NCBI GenBank assembly: GCA_011087645.1
Contig: JAALLF010000018.1
Location: 1 to 64,000, forward strand
DNA: 64,000 bases
From: Alphaproteobacteria bacterium
Lineage (GTDB): Bacteria; Pseudomonadota; Alphaproteobacteria; UBA6615
Direction of reading: 5' to 3'
Made by a program: the position numbers and the translations under genes. Each line of letters begins with the position of its first letter. Position 1 is the first letter of the stretch. Below the pieces are notes generated by a model. The model ran no database searches. It was not told the origin of the DNA and saw only the letters and a list, made by a program, of their open reading frames with translations. Shown in pieces: positions 1-9,717 of this stretch.

Positions 1-2
1 CC

Positions 3-74
3 ATCACCAACTTCCGCTACATCGCCAACGCGCTGTGGACCACGGAAGAAACCGTGCAACGCCTCAAGGGCTAG
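3..74 (+). CDS. C-terminal end of an unidentified protein (cut by window edge)
   Basis: An open frame enters from the left edge and stops at TAG 72-74, giving 23 residues that end TTEETVQRLKG. The amphipathic ending is typical of an enzyme's last helix, but there is too little sequence to name a family. The next gene starts 47 bases later with its own ribosome site, so the two could be co-transcribed. Confidence 0.55.
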   Translation: MTNFRYIANALWTTEETVQRLKG

Positions 75-121
75 GCCTGATCGTTAGAAATGTAATTACG
101 TTTTCGGAAAGGGACCGAAAT

Positions 122-700
122 ATGAACATCAAAACTATCTTATCTGTTGTAACGGTTGGTCTGGGCACGGGATTATTATCCTCCGCTGCAAGCGCGGCTT
201 CGGATACTTCACTCGTTTTGCAGATGTTGGGCGAAGGCACCAAGGTTGGAACCTTGGCTGACGTTTCCAAGCGCGCGGGCGTTGACCTCAGCAATAAGAA
301 TCTCGGATTTGCGTTAAGCGAGTTTGAGTGCCACGAAATGCCGCTTATCGACCCGACCAGCAAAATGACGCTGGGTAAAGGCGTCGATTGTTTGGCCGGC
401 ATTACGCCCGACGGAAACGGCGGCATGACCCTGACAGCAGTGTCGGTCTTTATGCTGCCCGGTGGCGTCATTATGTCGACGGGCAAGGCGAGCCTGCCTG
501 TTTTCATCAATGGCGTGGGCTCTGGGGATGGCCATCGCACTCACGTAACGGGTGGCATACCCATGTCTGACAATATCATTGCCGCGACAGGGGATTTCGC
601 AAATATGAGCGGAAAAGCGCGGGTGTCAGGCATGCTGCGAGCGGGGGGAGAAAAGCTCGTTTTCGACTGCCTCTTTGTGGTCGACTTGAAAAGCGCTTAG
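122..700 (+). CDS. Secreted protein, possible allene-oxide-cyclase/dirigent-like barrel
   Basis: This is a 192-residue protein. The ATG at 122 is preferred over a longer in-frame start at 35 because it gives a clean signal peptide (MNIKTILSV..., cleavage after about residue 28 at ASAASD) and follows a purine-rich stretch. The mature part is rich in Gly, Thr and Val and has two cysteines near residues 70 and 90 and another near the C-terminus. The segment ATGDFANMSGKARVSG recalls the GTG-x-F-x-G-x-x-G turn of dirigent/allene-oxide-cyclase barrels; this is weak pattern similarity only. No enzymatic role can be assigned. A strong terminator follows about 50 bases downstream, so the transcript ends here. 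Base composition is lower in GC than in the genes further right. Confidence 0.75.
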   Translation: MNIKTILSVVTVGLGTGLLSSAASAASDTSLVLQMLGEGTKVGTLADVSKRAGVDLSNKNLGFALSEFECHEMPLIDPTSKMTLGKGVDCLAGITPDGNGGMTLTAVSVFMLPGGVIMSTGKASLPVFINGVGSGDGHRTHVTGGIPMSDNIIAATGDFANMSGKARVSGMLRAGGEKLVFDCLFVVDLKSA

Positions 701-753
701 GAGCGCGAGCTTCGTAAAAAGGGACGCCTTTTTCAGAGCGGTAATATCGAGCA

Positions 754-785
754 AAGCACCGGGGAAATTCCCCGGTGCTTTTTCT
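754..785 (+). terminator. Rho-independent terminator
   Basis: A perfect 11-bp stem (arms 754-764 and 770-780, AAGCACCGGGG and its complement) with a 5-base loop is followed by a T-rich run. It ends the transcript of the secreted-protein gene at 122-700. Confidence 0.9.
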
Positions 786-1217
786 TACTCCAATCAACGC
801 GATATATTTTGTTCTTTTCTGGTTCACAGTAGTGATCGCGAAATCATGTCCGGCTCAGCGATATCTCGCCACACGATCATGAGAATAGGGATTCTCGGTA
901 ACATAATTGGTGGTAACAAACCGTCAGGGGCGCCGCGTGGTTGCTGCTCGACCAGGCGCGCATCATCGAAGGAAGGCGAAACCCCGCCCGATCCGGCCGC
1001 CTTCGCCCGGCGCATGGCCGATGTGATTACGAAGGTTTTGGTTGAATAACGCAATTGGCGATGCCGCGTACAATGCCGCGGCGCGCGACCGCCTTGGGCG
1101 GCGCAGCCACTGCTTGGCGACCGCCACTGGTAATGACCCCTCCGGATATCACGTGCGCTCATAGACACGCTCTCTCCCGGACCATACACTTTGCGGCGCT
1201 CGGGGAGAGTTTGAACA
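786..1217. other. Gene-poor gap before the cyclase gene
   Basis: These 430 bases hold no convincing gene. A 67-codon frame on + (846-1049) and a longer one on - (824-1234) are open but have no recognisable protein signature and no good ribosome site. The last 20 bases contain the GGGGAG ribosome site of the cyclase gene at 1218. The rest may be upstream regulatory DNA or decayed sequence. Confidence 0.5.
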
Positions 1218-2999
1218 ATGTCGGAAAAACGCATCCAACGACGGCTGGCGGCGATCCTTGTCGCGGACGTTGTCGGCTACAGCCGTCTGATGGGTGAGGA
1301 TGAGACGGGAACCCATGCCGCTGTAAAGGCGCTACATTCCGAGATTTTCGAGCCGAAAATAGCCGAATATACCGGGCGGCTCGTTAAGACAATGGGCGAT
1401 GGGATATTGGTTGAGTTCCCCAGTGCTGTGGACGCTGTGGAGTATGCAGTCGAGGTGCAGCAACTCCTGACGCTGCAAAATAAAAACATTCCAAACGAAA
1501 GCCAAATACGCCTGCGAATCGGCATCAATCTCGGAGATGTAATCGTCGATGAAGACGATCTCTACGGCGACGGGATAAACATCGCCGCTCGCCTCGAAGG
1601 ATTGGCCGAGCCCGATACAATTTTCGTTTCTGAAATGGCGTACAGCAGTGTCAGAAATAAGATAGACGTTCAGTTTACAGCTATGGGCGAACATTCGTTA
1701 AAGAACATCGTCGACCCGGTGAAGGTCTATAAAGTTGAGCTGGAAACTGCTGATCCTGGAATGTCTGACGGTCAGGTCTCAACGGCAATATTTCGTAGGC
1801 CTGCCGTTGCCGTACTGCCATTCCAGAATATGTCTGGCGACCCTGAGCAGGAGTATCTCGCCGACGGGCTGACCGAGGACATCATTACCGCTTTGTCGTT
1901 GTGGAAGTCTTTCCCAGTTATCGCGCGTAACTCGACTTTCTCATTCAAAGGGCAAGCGCCTGACATTCGCAAAGTTGGCGTAGAGCTGGGTGCCCGTTAC
2001 GTACTGGAAGGGAGCGTCCGCAAAGCGGCGAACCGGGTCCGCATAACCGCACAGCTCATCAACTCTGAAACCGGCCATCATGTATGGGCAGAGCGATACG
2101 ATCGCGACCTTGCAGACATATTCGATCTTCAGGATGAAATCACGCGCCGGATTGTGGCCACCCTGGTGCCGGAACTAGAGCGTGCGGAGCGTGAAAAATC
2201 CGCGACCAAGCCGCCAGCAAATCTCGATGCGTGGGATTTATACCTTCAAGGTTCTGCCTTCATGAATGATCTGGCTCCGGACGCAGTTTTACATGCAAGA
2301 GAGAAGTTCACACACGCGATCGATCTCGACCCTGGTTACGCAAAGGCCCATGCCAAGTTAGCACTCAGCTATCACCGCGAGTTATGGCTCAATATTTGTG
2401 AAGACCCTCTCGAAGCAGCCGGCACTATGCTGCGCCACGCCCAATCGGCGGTGCGCCTCGATGACAGCGACTCTTATTCCCACGCTATGCATGCTCTAGC
2501 GCTTGTTTGGCACAACCATGTCGATCAGGCGGTTGAAGAGCTTTTCCGAGCGATCACACTGAACCCGATTGACATCGACGCAAATTTCACCGCCGGTGTT
2601 GCTCTCTCATGGGCCGGCCGGCCGATTGAAGGAATCCCGCACATTGAATTTGCGCTGAAGATTAGTCCTCACGACCCCCGATCTACGATGTTTTATTCCC
2701 AACTAGCGGGCGCCCATTTTGACGCCAACGATTTTGAAGCGGCGGCCGAATGGGCGCAAAAGGCGCTAAAAGCAAGCAGCAACGCCGCACCAAATGCCAA
2801 CACCGCATTCGCCATTCTCATATGTCTCGCAGCGCTCGCACACTCGGACAAATCGTCGGAAGCGAAAGCACTCGCGGAGCAGGGAGAACCGATTGCGCAG
2901 AATTTTGAAAGCGCGGATGGTTTATTTCGATTGCGCGTCAACGCGACCACGAGATCGCGTGTTCTCGAAGGGCTCGGAATGGCGGGCCTAACTCCGTAA
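1218..2999 (+). CDS. Class III adenylate/guanylate cyclase-like protein with TolB-like and TPR domains
   Basis: This 593-residue soluble protein has three parts. Residues 5-170 form a class III nucleotide cyclase homology domain, with both metal-binding regions visible (LVADVVGYSRLMG and MGDGILVEF) and the later GINLGDVIVDEDDLYGDG and NIAARL segments. Residues 195-335 match the TolB-N/FlgO-like domain common in alphaproteobacterial cyclases (AVLPFQNMSGD, ADGLTEDIITALS). Residues 340-560 are TPR-like helical repeats. Proteins of this layout are numerous in alphaproteobacteria; most have unknown inputs, and cAMP synthesis is a family inference. It stands alone with a GGGGAG ribosome site. No membrane segment is seen, so it is probably cytoplasmic. 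Confidence 0.88.
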   Translation: MSEKRIQRRLAAILVADVVGYSRLMGEDETGTHAAVKALHSEIFEPKIAEYTGRLVKTMGDGILVEFPSAVDAVEYAVEVQQLLTLQNKNIPNESQIRLRIGINLGDVIVDEDDLYGDGINIAARLEGLAEPDTIFVSEMAYSSVRNKIDVQFTAMGEHSLKNIVDPVKVYKVELETADPGMSDGQVSTAIFRRPAVAVLPFQNMSGDPEQEYLADGLTEDIITALSLWKSFPVIARNSTFSFKGQAPDIRKVGVELGARYVLEGSVRKAANRVRITAQLINSETGHHVWAERYDRDLADIFDLQDEITRRIVATLVPELERAEREKSATKPPANLDAWDLYLQGSAFMNDLAPDAVLHAREKFTHAIDLDPGYAKAHAKLALSYHRELWLNICEDPLEAAGTMLRHAQSAVRLDDSDSYSHAMHALALVWHNHVDQAVEELFRAITLNPIDIDANFTAGVALSWAGRPIEGIPHIEFALKISPHDPRSTMFYSQLAGAHFDANDFEAAAEWAQKALKASSNAAPNANTAFAILICLAALAHSDKSSEAKALAEQGEPIAQNFESADGLFRLRVNATTRSRVLEGLGMAGLTP

Positions 3000-3090
3000 G
3001 AGGCAAAAACCGTCATACGACCGAATTCGGGGATGAAACGTATGGAAAGAAATTGGATAGAAGAACAGCGTCGGTTCTGAGCACACCGCC

Positions 3091-3864
3091 TCAACCCGGC
3101 CCCGGCCCGCGCATGTCGACGACGGCGGCGCCGAGGATGCGGCCTTGGGCGCGCTCTTGGATGATCACCGCGCAGAAGTCGCCGCCGGGCCCGTCGAGTT
3201 CGGCCAGGCGCTGCACCATATCGACCGCCTTGCCGTTCCAGTCGCCGACCGGGCGCATGATGCGCACCACATTGTAATTGATCAGGGTCTTACCGCTATT
3301 CTCGCCGCGGCTGACCACGGTCTGTTTCTTCTCGTCGAAGCGGATGAGAATGATTTCCGCTTCACCGCGATAGACCGCTTCCGGTTCGGGGATTTGAATG
3401 CGCACCTGACCGGCCGATACCCGGGTTAGTTCCACGTCGATGCGCCCGCGCTGCTCCTTGCCGGCGGCCTTGATGGCGCGCTTAACATTGTCCTGGCGAT
3501 TGCCCGATGCGTGCATGCGGCCATCGACGACGACTTGCGGCGTGAAGACGTAAGGCAAGCCGAAGCGGTCGAGATATTTCTCCTGGCGCTTGGTGTAGGC
3601 CGGCTTGGAGAACGGATCGGCCCAGCCGATATAGTCCCAATAGCCGACGTGGAAACTGAGACCCAGAATATCGCTGCGCTGGGTCAACTGACCCAGAAAC
3701 GCGTCGGCGGGCGGGCACAGCGGGCAGCCTTGCGAAGTAAAAAGCTCGACCACAGTCAGCCGTTCGCCGGCCTGGGCCGGCTGCGGCGCCACGGCCGCCA
3801 GCAGCAAGCCTGCCGATAAGACCAGCCAGCGCAGAGCCGACAACGGGATTACCAAATTTGCCAT
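3091..3864 (-). CDS. DUF1223 family secreted thioredoxin-like protein
   Basis: The ATG at 3864 gives 257 residues with a normal signal peptide (hydrophobic LRWLVLSAGLLLAAVAP, then AQAGE); a GTG ten codons upstream (3894) is possible but makes an over-long n-region. The mature start VVELFTSQGCPLCPPADAF is diagnostic of DUF1223, a periplasmic family with a thioredoxin-like fold and a C-x2-C pair. The following LSFHVGYWDYIGWADPF and TPQVVVDGR segments fit the family. Its biochemical role is not established; redox or metal handling is plausible. It lies 27 bases downstream of the aconitase gene on the same strand and could be its last cistron. It converges on the cyclase gene with a 91-base gap. 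Confidence 0.88.
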   Translation of the reverse strand: MANLVIPLSALRWLVLSAGLLLAAVAPQPAQAGERLTVVELFTSQGCPLCPPADAFLGQLTQRSDILGLSFHVGYWDYIGWADPFSKPAYTKRQEKYLDRFGLPYVFTPQVVVDGRMHASGNRQDNVKRAIKAAGKEQRGRIDVELTRVSAGQVRIQIPEPEAVYRGEAEIILIRFDEKKQTVVSRGENSGKTLINYNVVRIMRPVGDWNGKAVDMVQRLAELDGPGGDFCAVIIQERAQGRILGAAVVDMRGPGPG

Positions 3865-3921
3865 TGCCCTAAATATGAAACGCCGGGGTTTCACACGCCA
3901 ATCAATTGACGGTGACAGACC

Positions 3922-6600
3922 CTAGGCGGCGTCCTTCATCATATTGCGCAGCACATACTGCAGAATGCCGCCATGGCGGTAATAGTCGACCTCGTCCAGC
4001 GTATCGATGCGGCACAGCAGCGGGATCTCGCGCACCGCGCCGTCGGCATAAGTGATCTTGCAAGCCACATCCATGCGCGGCGTGATGCCGTCCTCGATTC
4101 CGGTCAGGTCGTAGATTTCGGTGCCGTCGAGGCCCAACTGCTTGCGGTCGAGCCCGTCCTTGAACTGCAACGGCAACACGCCCATGCCCACCAGGTTCGA
4201 ACGGTGAATACGCTCGAAGCTTTCCACGATCACCGCCTTGGCCCCCAACAGCCGGGTGCCTTTGGCCGCCCAGTCGCGGCTCGAACCGGTGCCGTATTCC
4301 TTGCCGCCGACAATCACCAACGGCACGCCGTCGGCTTGATACTTAATGGCGGCGTCATAGACCGACATGCCTTCGCCCGACGGCTGGTGCACGGTCACGC
4401 CGCCCTCGGTGCCCGGCGCCATTTCGTTGCGGATGCGGATATTGGCGAAGGTGCCGCGCATCATCACTTCATGGTTGCCGCGCCGCGAGCCGAAGGAGTT
4501 AAAATCGATCGGCCGCACCTGGTGCATTTTCAAGTAATCGCCGGCCGGGCCGTCTTCCTTGATCGAGCCAGCCGGAGAGATGTGATCGGTGGTCACGCTG
4601 TCGGCCAGGATCATCAACGGCCGGGCGCCAATGACATCGGAAATCTCGCCGGGCTCGGGCGACATATCCTCGAAGAAACTGGGATGGCGCACATAGGTCG
4701 AGCCGTCGTTCCACTGATAGGTCAGGCCGGTGGCGGTCTTGATGTTCTGCCACATGGAATCGCCAGCAAAGACGTTGTCGTAGCGATTGCGGAACATCTC
4801 CGGGGTCAGCACGCTCTCCAATATCTCCGATACCTCGGCGTTCGACGGCCAGATATCCTTGAGATAGACATCGTTGCCGTCGGCGTCCTGCGCCAGGGGA
4901 TCGTTGTAGAGATCGATATTCATCGACCCGGCCAGGGCATAGGCCACCACCAGCGGCGGCGACGCCAGATAGTTTAGCTTGGTGAGCGGATGCACCCGGC
5001 CCTCGAAGTTTCGATTGCCCGACAGCACAGCGCCAACGCTGATATCGCCCGCGACGATGGCATCGTGGATCGCCGGATCGAGCGGACCCGAATTGCCGAT
5101 ACACGAGGTGCAGCCATAGCCGACCAGATCGAAGCCCAGCTCGTCGAGCGGCGCTTGCAGGTCGGCGGCCAGCAGATAGTCGGTGACCACCTGGCTGCCC
5201 GGCGCCAACGAAGTCTTGACCCAGGGCTTGCGGGTCAGGCCCTTTTCGCGCGCCTTCCTGGCGACGAGGCCGGCGGCGACCAGCACAGAGGGGTTCGACG
5301 TGTTGGTGCAACTGGTGATGGCGGCGATCACCACGTCGCCGGGGTCGATGGCGTAATCGGCGCCCTCGACCGGCGTCGCCGTGCCCGAGCCCATATCGGC
5401 CAAGGCCTGCTGGGCGCTGGCCACCATGCCCGATAGGGGCACCCGATCCTGGGGACGCTTGGGTCCGGCCAGCGACGGCTCCACCGTCGAGATGTCGAGC
5501 TCGAGCGTATCGGTGAACAGCGGCTCGGGCGCATCCTTGTCGCGCCACATGCCTTGCACCTTGGCGTAGGCTTCGACCAGAGCGACCTGTTCGTCAGAGC
5601 GCCCGGTGAAGCGCATATAGCGCATGGTCTCGGAATCGACCGGGAAGATGCCGCAGGTGGCGCCATATTCCGGCGCCATGTTGGACACCGTCGCCCGGTC
5701 GGCCAGGGACAAATGGTCGAGCCCATCACCGTAGAATTCAACGAACTTGCCGACCACACCCCTGGCGCGCAGCATCTGGGTGACGGTCAGCACCAGATCG
5801 GTCGCCGTCATGCCCTCTTTCAGCGCGCCGGTCATCTTGAAGCCAACCACTTCCGGCACCAGCATCGATACCGGCTGACCCAGCATCGCCGCCTCAGCCT
5901 CGATGCCGCCAACGCCCCAACCCAAAACACCCAATCCGTTGACCATGGTGGTGTGACTATCGGTGCCGATCACCGTGTCGGGGTAGGCGAATGTGGTGCC
6001 GTCGATCTCATCAGTCCACACGGTCTGCGCCAGATATTCCAGATTGACCTGGTGGCAGATGCCGGTGCCCGGCGGCACCACGCGGAAATTATCGAAGGCA
6101 GCCTGGCCCCAGCGCAGAAACTCATAGCGCTCGCCGTTACGCTCGAACTCAAGCTCAACATTCTTAGCGAACGAATCCTTGTCGCCGAAATTGTCGACCA
6201 TAACCGAATGATCGATCACCAAATCGACCGGCGAGAGGGGATTGATCAACCGCGGGTCGCTGTCGAGCTTTTCCACCGCCTCGCGCATGGCCGCCAAATC
6301 GACCACCGCGGGGACGCCAGTGAAATCCTGCAACAGCACGCGCGCCGGGCGGTAGGCGATTTCGCGGCTCGACTTGCGCTCCTTCTGCCAATCGACGATG
6401 GCTTGCACATCGTCCACGGTCACCGTGCGGCCGTCTTCGTAGCGCAGCAGGTTTTCCAACAGCACCTTCAACGAATAGGGTAGGCGCGAAATATCGCCGA
6501 ACTTCGCCGCCGCTTCGCTCAAGCTGAAATAATCATATTTGGCGCCACCGACATCGAGAGTGCGGCGGGTCTTCAAGCTGTCTTGGCCGGTCGTGGACAT
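3922..6600 (-). CDS. acnA: Aconitate hydratase A
   Basis: The product has 892 residues, the usual AcnA/IRP-type length. It interconverts citrate and isocitrate in the TCA cycle in the cytoplasm. The [4Fe-4S] ligands are visible as Cys431 ([10 protein letters not shown]) and Cys497/Cys500 ([13 protein letters not shown]). The swivel domain near the C-terminus carries [16 protein letters not shown], which holds the catalytic Ser and Arg. The start ATG has AAGGA nine bases upstream. Bases 6601-6758, upstream, contain no gene and presumably its promoter. Long open frames opposite this gene on the + strand are codon-bias shadows. Confidence 0.98.
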   Translation of the reverse strand: MSTTGQDSLKTRRTLDVGGAKYDYFSLSEAAAKFGDISRLPYSLKVLLENLLRYEDGRTVTVDDVQAIVDWQKERKSSREIAYRPARVLLQDFTGVPAVVDLAAMREAVEKLDSDPRLINPLSPVDLVIDHSVMVDNFGDKDSFAKNVELEFERNGERYEFLRWGQAAFDNFRVVPPGTGICHQVNLEYLAQTVWTDEIDGTTFAYPDTVIGTDSHTTMVNGLGVLGWGVGGIEAEAAMLGQPVSMLVPEVVGFKMTGALKEGMTATDLVLTVTQMLRARGVVGKFVEFYGDGLDHLSLADRATVSNMAPEYGATCGIFPVDSETMRYMRFTGRSDEQVALVEAYAKVQGMWRDKDAPEPLFTDTLELDISTVEPSLAGPKRPQDRVPLSGMVASAQQALADMGSGTATPVEGADYAIDPGDVVIAAITSCTNTSNPSVLVAAGLVARKAREKGLTRKPWVKTSLAPGSQVVTDYLLAADLQAPLDELGFDLVGYGCTSCIGNSGPLDPAIHDAIVAGDISVGAVLSGNRNFEGRVHPLTKLNYLASPPLVVAYALAGSMNIDLYNDPLAQDADGNDVYLKDIWPSNAEVSEILESVLTPEMFRNRYDNVFAGDSMWQNIKTATGLTYQWNDGSTYVRHPSFFEDMSPEPGEISDVIGARPLMILADSVTTDHISPAGSIKEDGPAGDYLKMHQVRPIDFNSFGSRRGNHEVMMRGTFANIRIRNEMAPGTEGGVTVHQPSGEGMSVYDAAIKYQADGVPLVIVGGKEYGTGSSRDWAAKGTRLLGAKAVIVESFERIHRSNLVGMGVLPLQFKDGLDRKQLGLDGTEIYDLTGIEDGITPRMDVACKITYADGAVREIPLLCRIDTLDEVDYYRHGGILQYVLRNMMKDAA

Positions 6601-6758
6601 CGACGGAATCCTTCTCAGTTGCCGGAAGTTATCATTTTGATCGGCCTGACGGACGGGTAGCGACCCAAACGACGTCAGATTTCGGTTTTATATATGCCAA
6701 AGGCGATCATGCGCCAAGCTAGGGCGTGGCGAATGGCGCGTCCAAAACGCGGTCTGCG

Positions 6759-7457
6759 CTATTCGGACTTCGCGCCATTTTCGCTCGCGCTTTCGGAACT
6801 CGATTTACTTGGCGCGGTACCCAGATCGATCTGGCTCACAATATACACGCCGATCACCAGTACCGGAACGGCGACAATTGCGGCCAACAACACATTGCCA
6901 CCGCGCGCGTCAACCTTGGCGCTGGTCTCATCAACGCGTTTACGGCCGTGCCACATGGCGGCAACAAGGTTGTCGCGGGTCAAAAACCAATCGACGAGGA
7001 CCGCGGCAACATGAATGAAAATCAAGAATTGCAGGAGCGAGCCGGTGGCCTCGTGGACGCCCAAGACAGCCTTAGCGACGCCCTCGCCGGCAAAACCACC
7101 GACCAAGACGCCGGTGCCGGCCGCTATGAATGACAGTCCGAGGAGGATCAGAACCGCCCAACCGCCGAGCGGGTTATGGCCGGTATGAGCCGGCGGCGAC
7201 AGCCGCAAAAGCTGCAGCGAATACTGCCGCACGGCAGACCAGCCAGCGACAAACGCGGTGAAGCGGGCATGCTCGCCGCCGACAAACCCCCAGACCAGGC
7301 GAAACAACACCAAGAGCAGCGCAACCACGCCGCAGATCGCGTGAATGGTATAGAGCGGGCCGCTATCGCCGATAATGATCAGCGCCAGAATGATCGATCC
7401 GGCCAGCGTCCAATGAAAGGCGCGCGTGGGCAGATCCCAAACATTAATCGTTTTCAT
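6759..7457 (-). CDS. Cytochrome b561 family di-heme membrane protein
   Basis: This 232-residue protein resembles the Ni,Fe-hydrogenase cytochrome b / b561 family, which carries electrons across the inner membrane through two b hemes. Four to five hydrophobic segments are apparent, with candidate heme histidines in TRAFHWTL, YTIHAICGV, LGVHEATG and LIFIHVAAV. The extra C-terminal membrane segment (VLLAAIVAVPVLVIGVYIV) ends in a Ser-rich polar tail. The ATG at 7457 is chosen because AGGA lies five bases upstream; a TTG one codon earlier is less likely. It lies upstream of acnA on the same strand, with a 158-base gap. The partner cytochrome or dehydrogenase is not evident nearby. Confidence 0.85.
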   Translation of the reverse strand: MKTINVWDLPTRAFHWTLAGSIILALIIIGDSGPLYTIHAICGVVALLLVLFRLVWGFVGGEHARFTAFVAGWSAVRQYSLQLLRLSPPAHTGHNPLGGWAVLILLGLSFIAAGTGVLVGGFAGEGVAKAVLGVHEATGSLLQFLIFIHVAAVLVDWFLTRDNLVAAMWHGRKRVDETSAKVDARGGNVLLAAIVAVPVLVIGVYIVSQIDLGTAPSKSSSESASENGAKSE

Positions 7458-7505
7458 CAAATCCTACTGAATTGAACGGCGGCGGAAATGCCGCGCGGGG
7501 CTGGC

Positions 7506-8369
7506 CTATACGGTTCCCATCGGGACGCGCTGGGCGATGTGATCGGCCAGCCGGTCGGCGGCCGGAGAGCCGCCGGGGGGCGGTCGCAGCAAAGCTATAT
7601 CGACCGACGGCAGCACAGGGAAGCCCTCATCGGGCGATAGCTCGCGCAAGCCCGACGGCACACTACTGCGCGCCAGCACCGTCACCGCCAGCCCGGCCAG
7701 TGCAGCAGTCGTCAATCCGGCGGTGGATTCGCTGGAATAGGCGATCCGGTAGGGCCGCCGGCTTTTATCGAACGCCGCTATCGCAGACTCGCGAAACAGA
7801 CAGCCCGGCTCGAACACCGCCAACGGCAATGGGTCGCGTTCGTGCACCATATGGCGGACAGACGTCGCCCACACGATGGGTTCGCGGCGGATGACTTCGC
7901 CGCCCTTCAGCCATGAGCCCGACGTCACCAGCGCCACGTCGACTTCGCCCTTTTCAAAGACGCGACATATCTTGGCACTGGTCTCGCAACGCATGTCGAC
8001 TTCGACATTGGGGTGGGTCTCGGCGAAATCCGACAACACCTCTGGCAGAAACCCCGCGGCGTAATCGTCCGGCGTGCCAATGCGCACCAGTCCGGCTATT
8101 TCCGGCTGCGAGACAGCGGCCATCGCTTCGTCGTGGAGGTTCAGAATACGCCGCGCATATTCGACCAGCGCCACGCCCTCACGGGTCAGGCTGGCCTGGC
8201 GGCGATCGCGGGTCACCAAGGGCTTGCCGACCGCGTCTTCGAGCCGCTTGATCTGCATACTCACCGCCGACTGGGTGCGGTGCACCTGCGCCGCCGCGCG
8301 GGTGAAACTGCCGGTTTCCGAGACCGCGACCAAGGTTCGCAGCAGTGGGGTTTCGAGGGACATATCCAT
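7506..8369 (-). CDS. LysR-family transcriptional regulator
   Basis: The product has 287 residues. Residues 5-64 form the LysR winged helix-turn-helix (LRTLVAVSETGSFTRAAAQV followed by RTQSAVSMQIKRLE). The remainder is a periplasmic-binding-protein-like effector domain (VRIGTPDDYAAGFLP, VDVALVTSG, AGLAVTVLARSSVP). It is divergent from the DUF1127 gene at 8481, so that gene and itself are the obvious targets. The effector is unknown. Two start codons (8369 and 8363) are possible; neither has a strong ribosome site. The short space to the cytochrome b561 gene (7457) makes co-transcription from this promoter possible. Confidence 0.92.
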   Translation of the reverse strand: MDMSLETPLLRTLVAVSETGSFTRAAAQVHRTQSAVSMQIKRLEDAVGKPLVTRDRRQASLTREGVALVEYARRILNLHDEAMAAVSQPEIAGLVRIGTPDDYAAGFLPEVLSDFAETHPNVEVDMRCETSAKICRVFEKGEVDVALVTSGSWLKGGEVIRREPIVWATSVRHMVHERDPLPLAVFEPGCLFRESAIAAFDKSRRPYRIAYSSESTAGLTTAALAGLAVTVLARSSVPSGLRELSPDEGFPVLPSVDIALLRPPPGGSPAADRLADHIAQRVPMGTV

Positions 8370-8380
8370 GGCATCTATCT

Positions 8381-8398
8381 ATCAAATTTATTGATCAA
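8381..8398. promoter_or_regulatory. Candidate LysR-type operator in divergent intergenic region
   Basis: ATCAA-N5-TTGAT (8381-8395) is a perfect inverted repeat that overlaps a second palindrome, TTGATCAA (8391-8398). It lies 12 bases upstream of the lysR start and 83 bases before the divergent DUF1127 gene. The arms and spacing fit a LysR T-N11-A type box in an AT-rich divergent promoter region. Binding is inferred. Confidence 0.45.
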
Positions 8399-8480
8399 AG
8401 TCATAAATATTATTCGTTTGATTGATTACTAGTCCTACCCCATGTTCCAGCCATAGTCGCGAATATAAGGAGTTGGAGCG

Positions 8481-8777
8481 ATGACACAGACACTAAATTC
8501 GCTGGTTGACGGGCTTTCGCGCCTCCGGGCCCGCTATTTCACCCCGCTGGAGCGGCGCAATTGGTCGATTGGCGGCGCGCGCGCAAATCCCGAGGTCGGC
8601 AATCCGGCGCGGGCGACAAACTTGCTCGACGGTCTGATCGCCACCGTGCGAAATCGCAATCTGCGCCGGAAATGGCGGCTGGAGTTAGGTGCGCTCGACG
8701 ATCAACAACTGCAGGATATCGGCGTGTCGCGCGTCGAAATTGAGCGCATGGTCGGCCGGCTGCGGTTCTGGATTTAA
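8481..8777 (+). CDS. DUF1127 domain small protein
   Basis: The product has 98 residues, and the last 45 form a DUF1127 domain: an Arg-rich helix (NRNLRRKWRLELGALDDQQL) followed by QDIGVSRVEIERMV. DUF1127 proteins are short, basic and common in alphaproteobacteria; several are linked to phosphate, RNA or stress regulation, but no single function is general. The gene has a good ribosome site (AAGGAG, 8467-8472). It is divergent from the lysR gene and probably controlled by it. A terminator lies 170 bases downstream, leaving an unusually long 3' untranslated region with no visible gene. Confidence 0.85.
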   Translation: MTQTLNSLVDGLSRLRARYFTPLERRNWSIGGARANPEVGNPARATNLLDGLIATVRNRNLRRKWRLELGALDDQQLQDIGVSRVEIERMVGRLRFWI

Positions 8778-8943
8778 ACGCAGCAGTACCCCAGAGGTCA
8801 CATTTCCGCCGCAAAAAGACCCCACTGTCGCCAAACCGCCCGCCCATATTGATCCTGCCGGCCGTGTCAATTCCATCGGGCGCGACCGGTTAGCCTCCGA
8901 CATCCAGCCCACCCCCAAGGGCCGATGTTGATCCAGGGCCTGA

Positions 8944-8978
8944 GACCGTCGGTTGCCCCCAACCGGCGGTCTTTTTTG
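8944..8978 (+). terminator. Rho-independent terminator before the ccm operon
   Basis: An 11-bp stem (arms 8944-8954 and 8961-8971, one G-T pair) with loop GCCCCC is followed by six T residues. It ends the DUF1127 transcript and separates it from ccmA, which starts about 95 bases further on. Confidence 0.85.
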
Positions 8979-9072
8979 TGGCCAGGGGTCACCACATCTC
9001 TCTCGGCAGCGACTCGCGGGTCTGATAGGGTCGCCCGCCGCAGCAATAGGCAATTCGACAAGGGCGGGGGCA

Positions 9073-9717
9073 TTGCAAGGTTTAACGGTCAAGGAGCTCG
9101 ACTGCATCCGCGGCGACCGCCTGGTGTTCGCCGGGGTCGCGCTGGCCGTGAAGCCGGGTCGCGCCTTGCTGCTGTCGGGCGCCAATGGCAGCGGTAAATC
9201 GAGCCTGTTGCGCATTCTGGCGGGCCTGCTGCCACCGGCCGCCGGCAGCCTGGCCTGGGAAGGCGAAAATATCGACGAGGACACCGAGGCCCATCGCCGG
9301 CGGATCGCCTATATCGGCCACGCTGACCCGGTCAAACCGGGACTGACCGTTTGCGAGAACTTGGAATTCTGGGCCCGGCTCTATGGTCTGGAACCGGAGA
9401 TCGAACCGGCGCTGTATCAGTTCGGCATCGAGCAACTCGCTGATCTACCGGCGCGTTATTTATCGGCCGGTCAGCGCCGCCGCCTCACCTTGGCGCGCCT
9501 GGCGGTCGGCCAGAACTCGCCCTGGGGGCCGCCCCTATGGCTGCTCGACGAACCGGCGACCGGCCTCGACCCCAGCGCCGTCGCCATGCTGGCCAATACC
9601 ATCCTGGCCCATCTCGCCAATGAAGGGGTCGCGATCATCGCCAGCCACGGCGGGCTGCTCGATGAGAGTTTGAGCGGACATGCCGACCGGCTCGACCTGC
9701 AGGACGCAGCTCCATGA
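9073..9717 (+). CDS. ccmA: Cytochrome c maturation ABC transporter ATP-binding protein CcmA
   Basis: This is the ATPase of the CcmAB(CD) complex, which hydrolyses ATP to release heme-loaded CcmE from CcmC in the inner membrane. Walker A (SGANGSGKSSLLRIL) is near residue 40, the signature LSAGQRRRLTLARLA near 135 and Walker B WLLDEPATGLDP near 158. The chosen start is TTG at 9073, after a GGGCGGGGG purine run, giving 214 residues as expected; the frame is open further left but that part crosses the terminator at 8944-8978 and has no family similarity. It overlaps ccmB by four bases (ATGA), so the two are translationally coupled. Confidence 0.93.
   Translation: MQGLTVKELDCIRGDRLVFAGVALAVKPGRALLLSGANGSGKSSLLRILAGLLPPAAGSLAWEGENIDEDTEAHRRRIAYIGHADPVKPGLTVCENLEFWARLYGLEPEIEPALYQFGIEQLADLPARYLSAGQRRRLTLARLAVGQNSPWGPPLWLLDEPATGLDPSAVAMLANTILAHLANEGVAIIASHGGLLDESLSGHADRLDLQDAAP

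Noticed and set aside
846..1049. 67-codon + strand frame before the cyclase gene
   Set aside because: No recognisable family, no good ribosome site, and atypical composition; reported only as part of a gene-poor gap.
3973..6483. Long + strand open frames (334 and 309 codons) opposite acnA
   Set aside because: They mirror the codon bias of acnA, have no family features, and lack ribosome sites.
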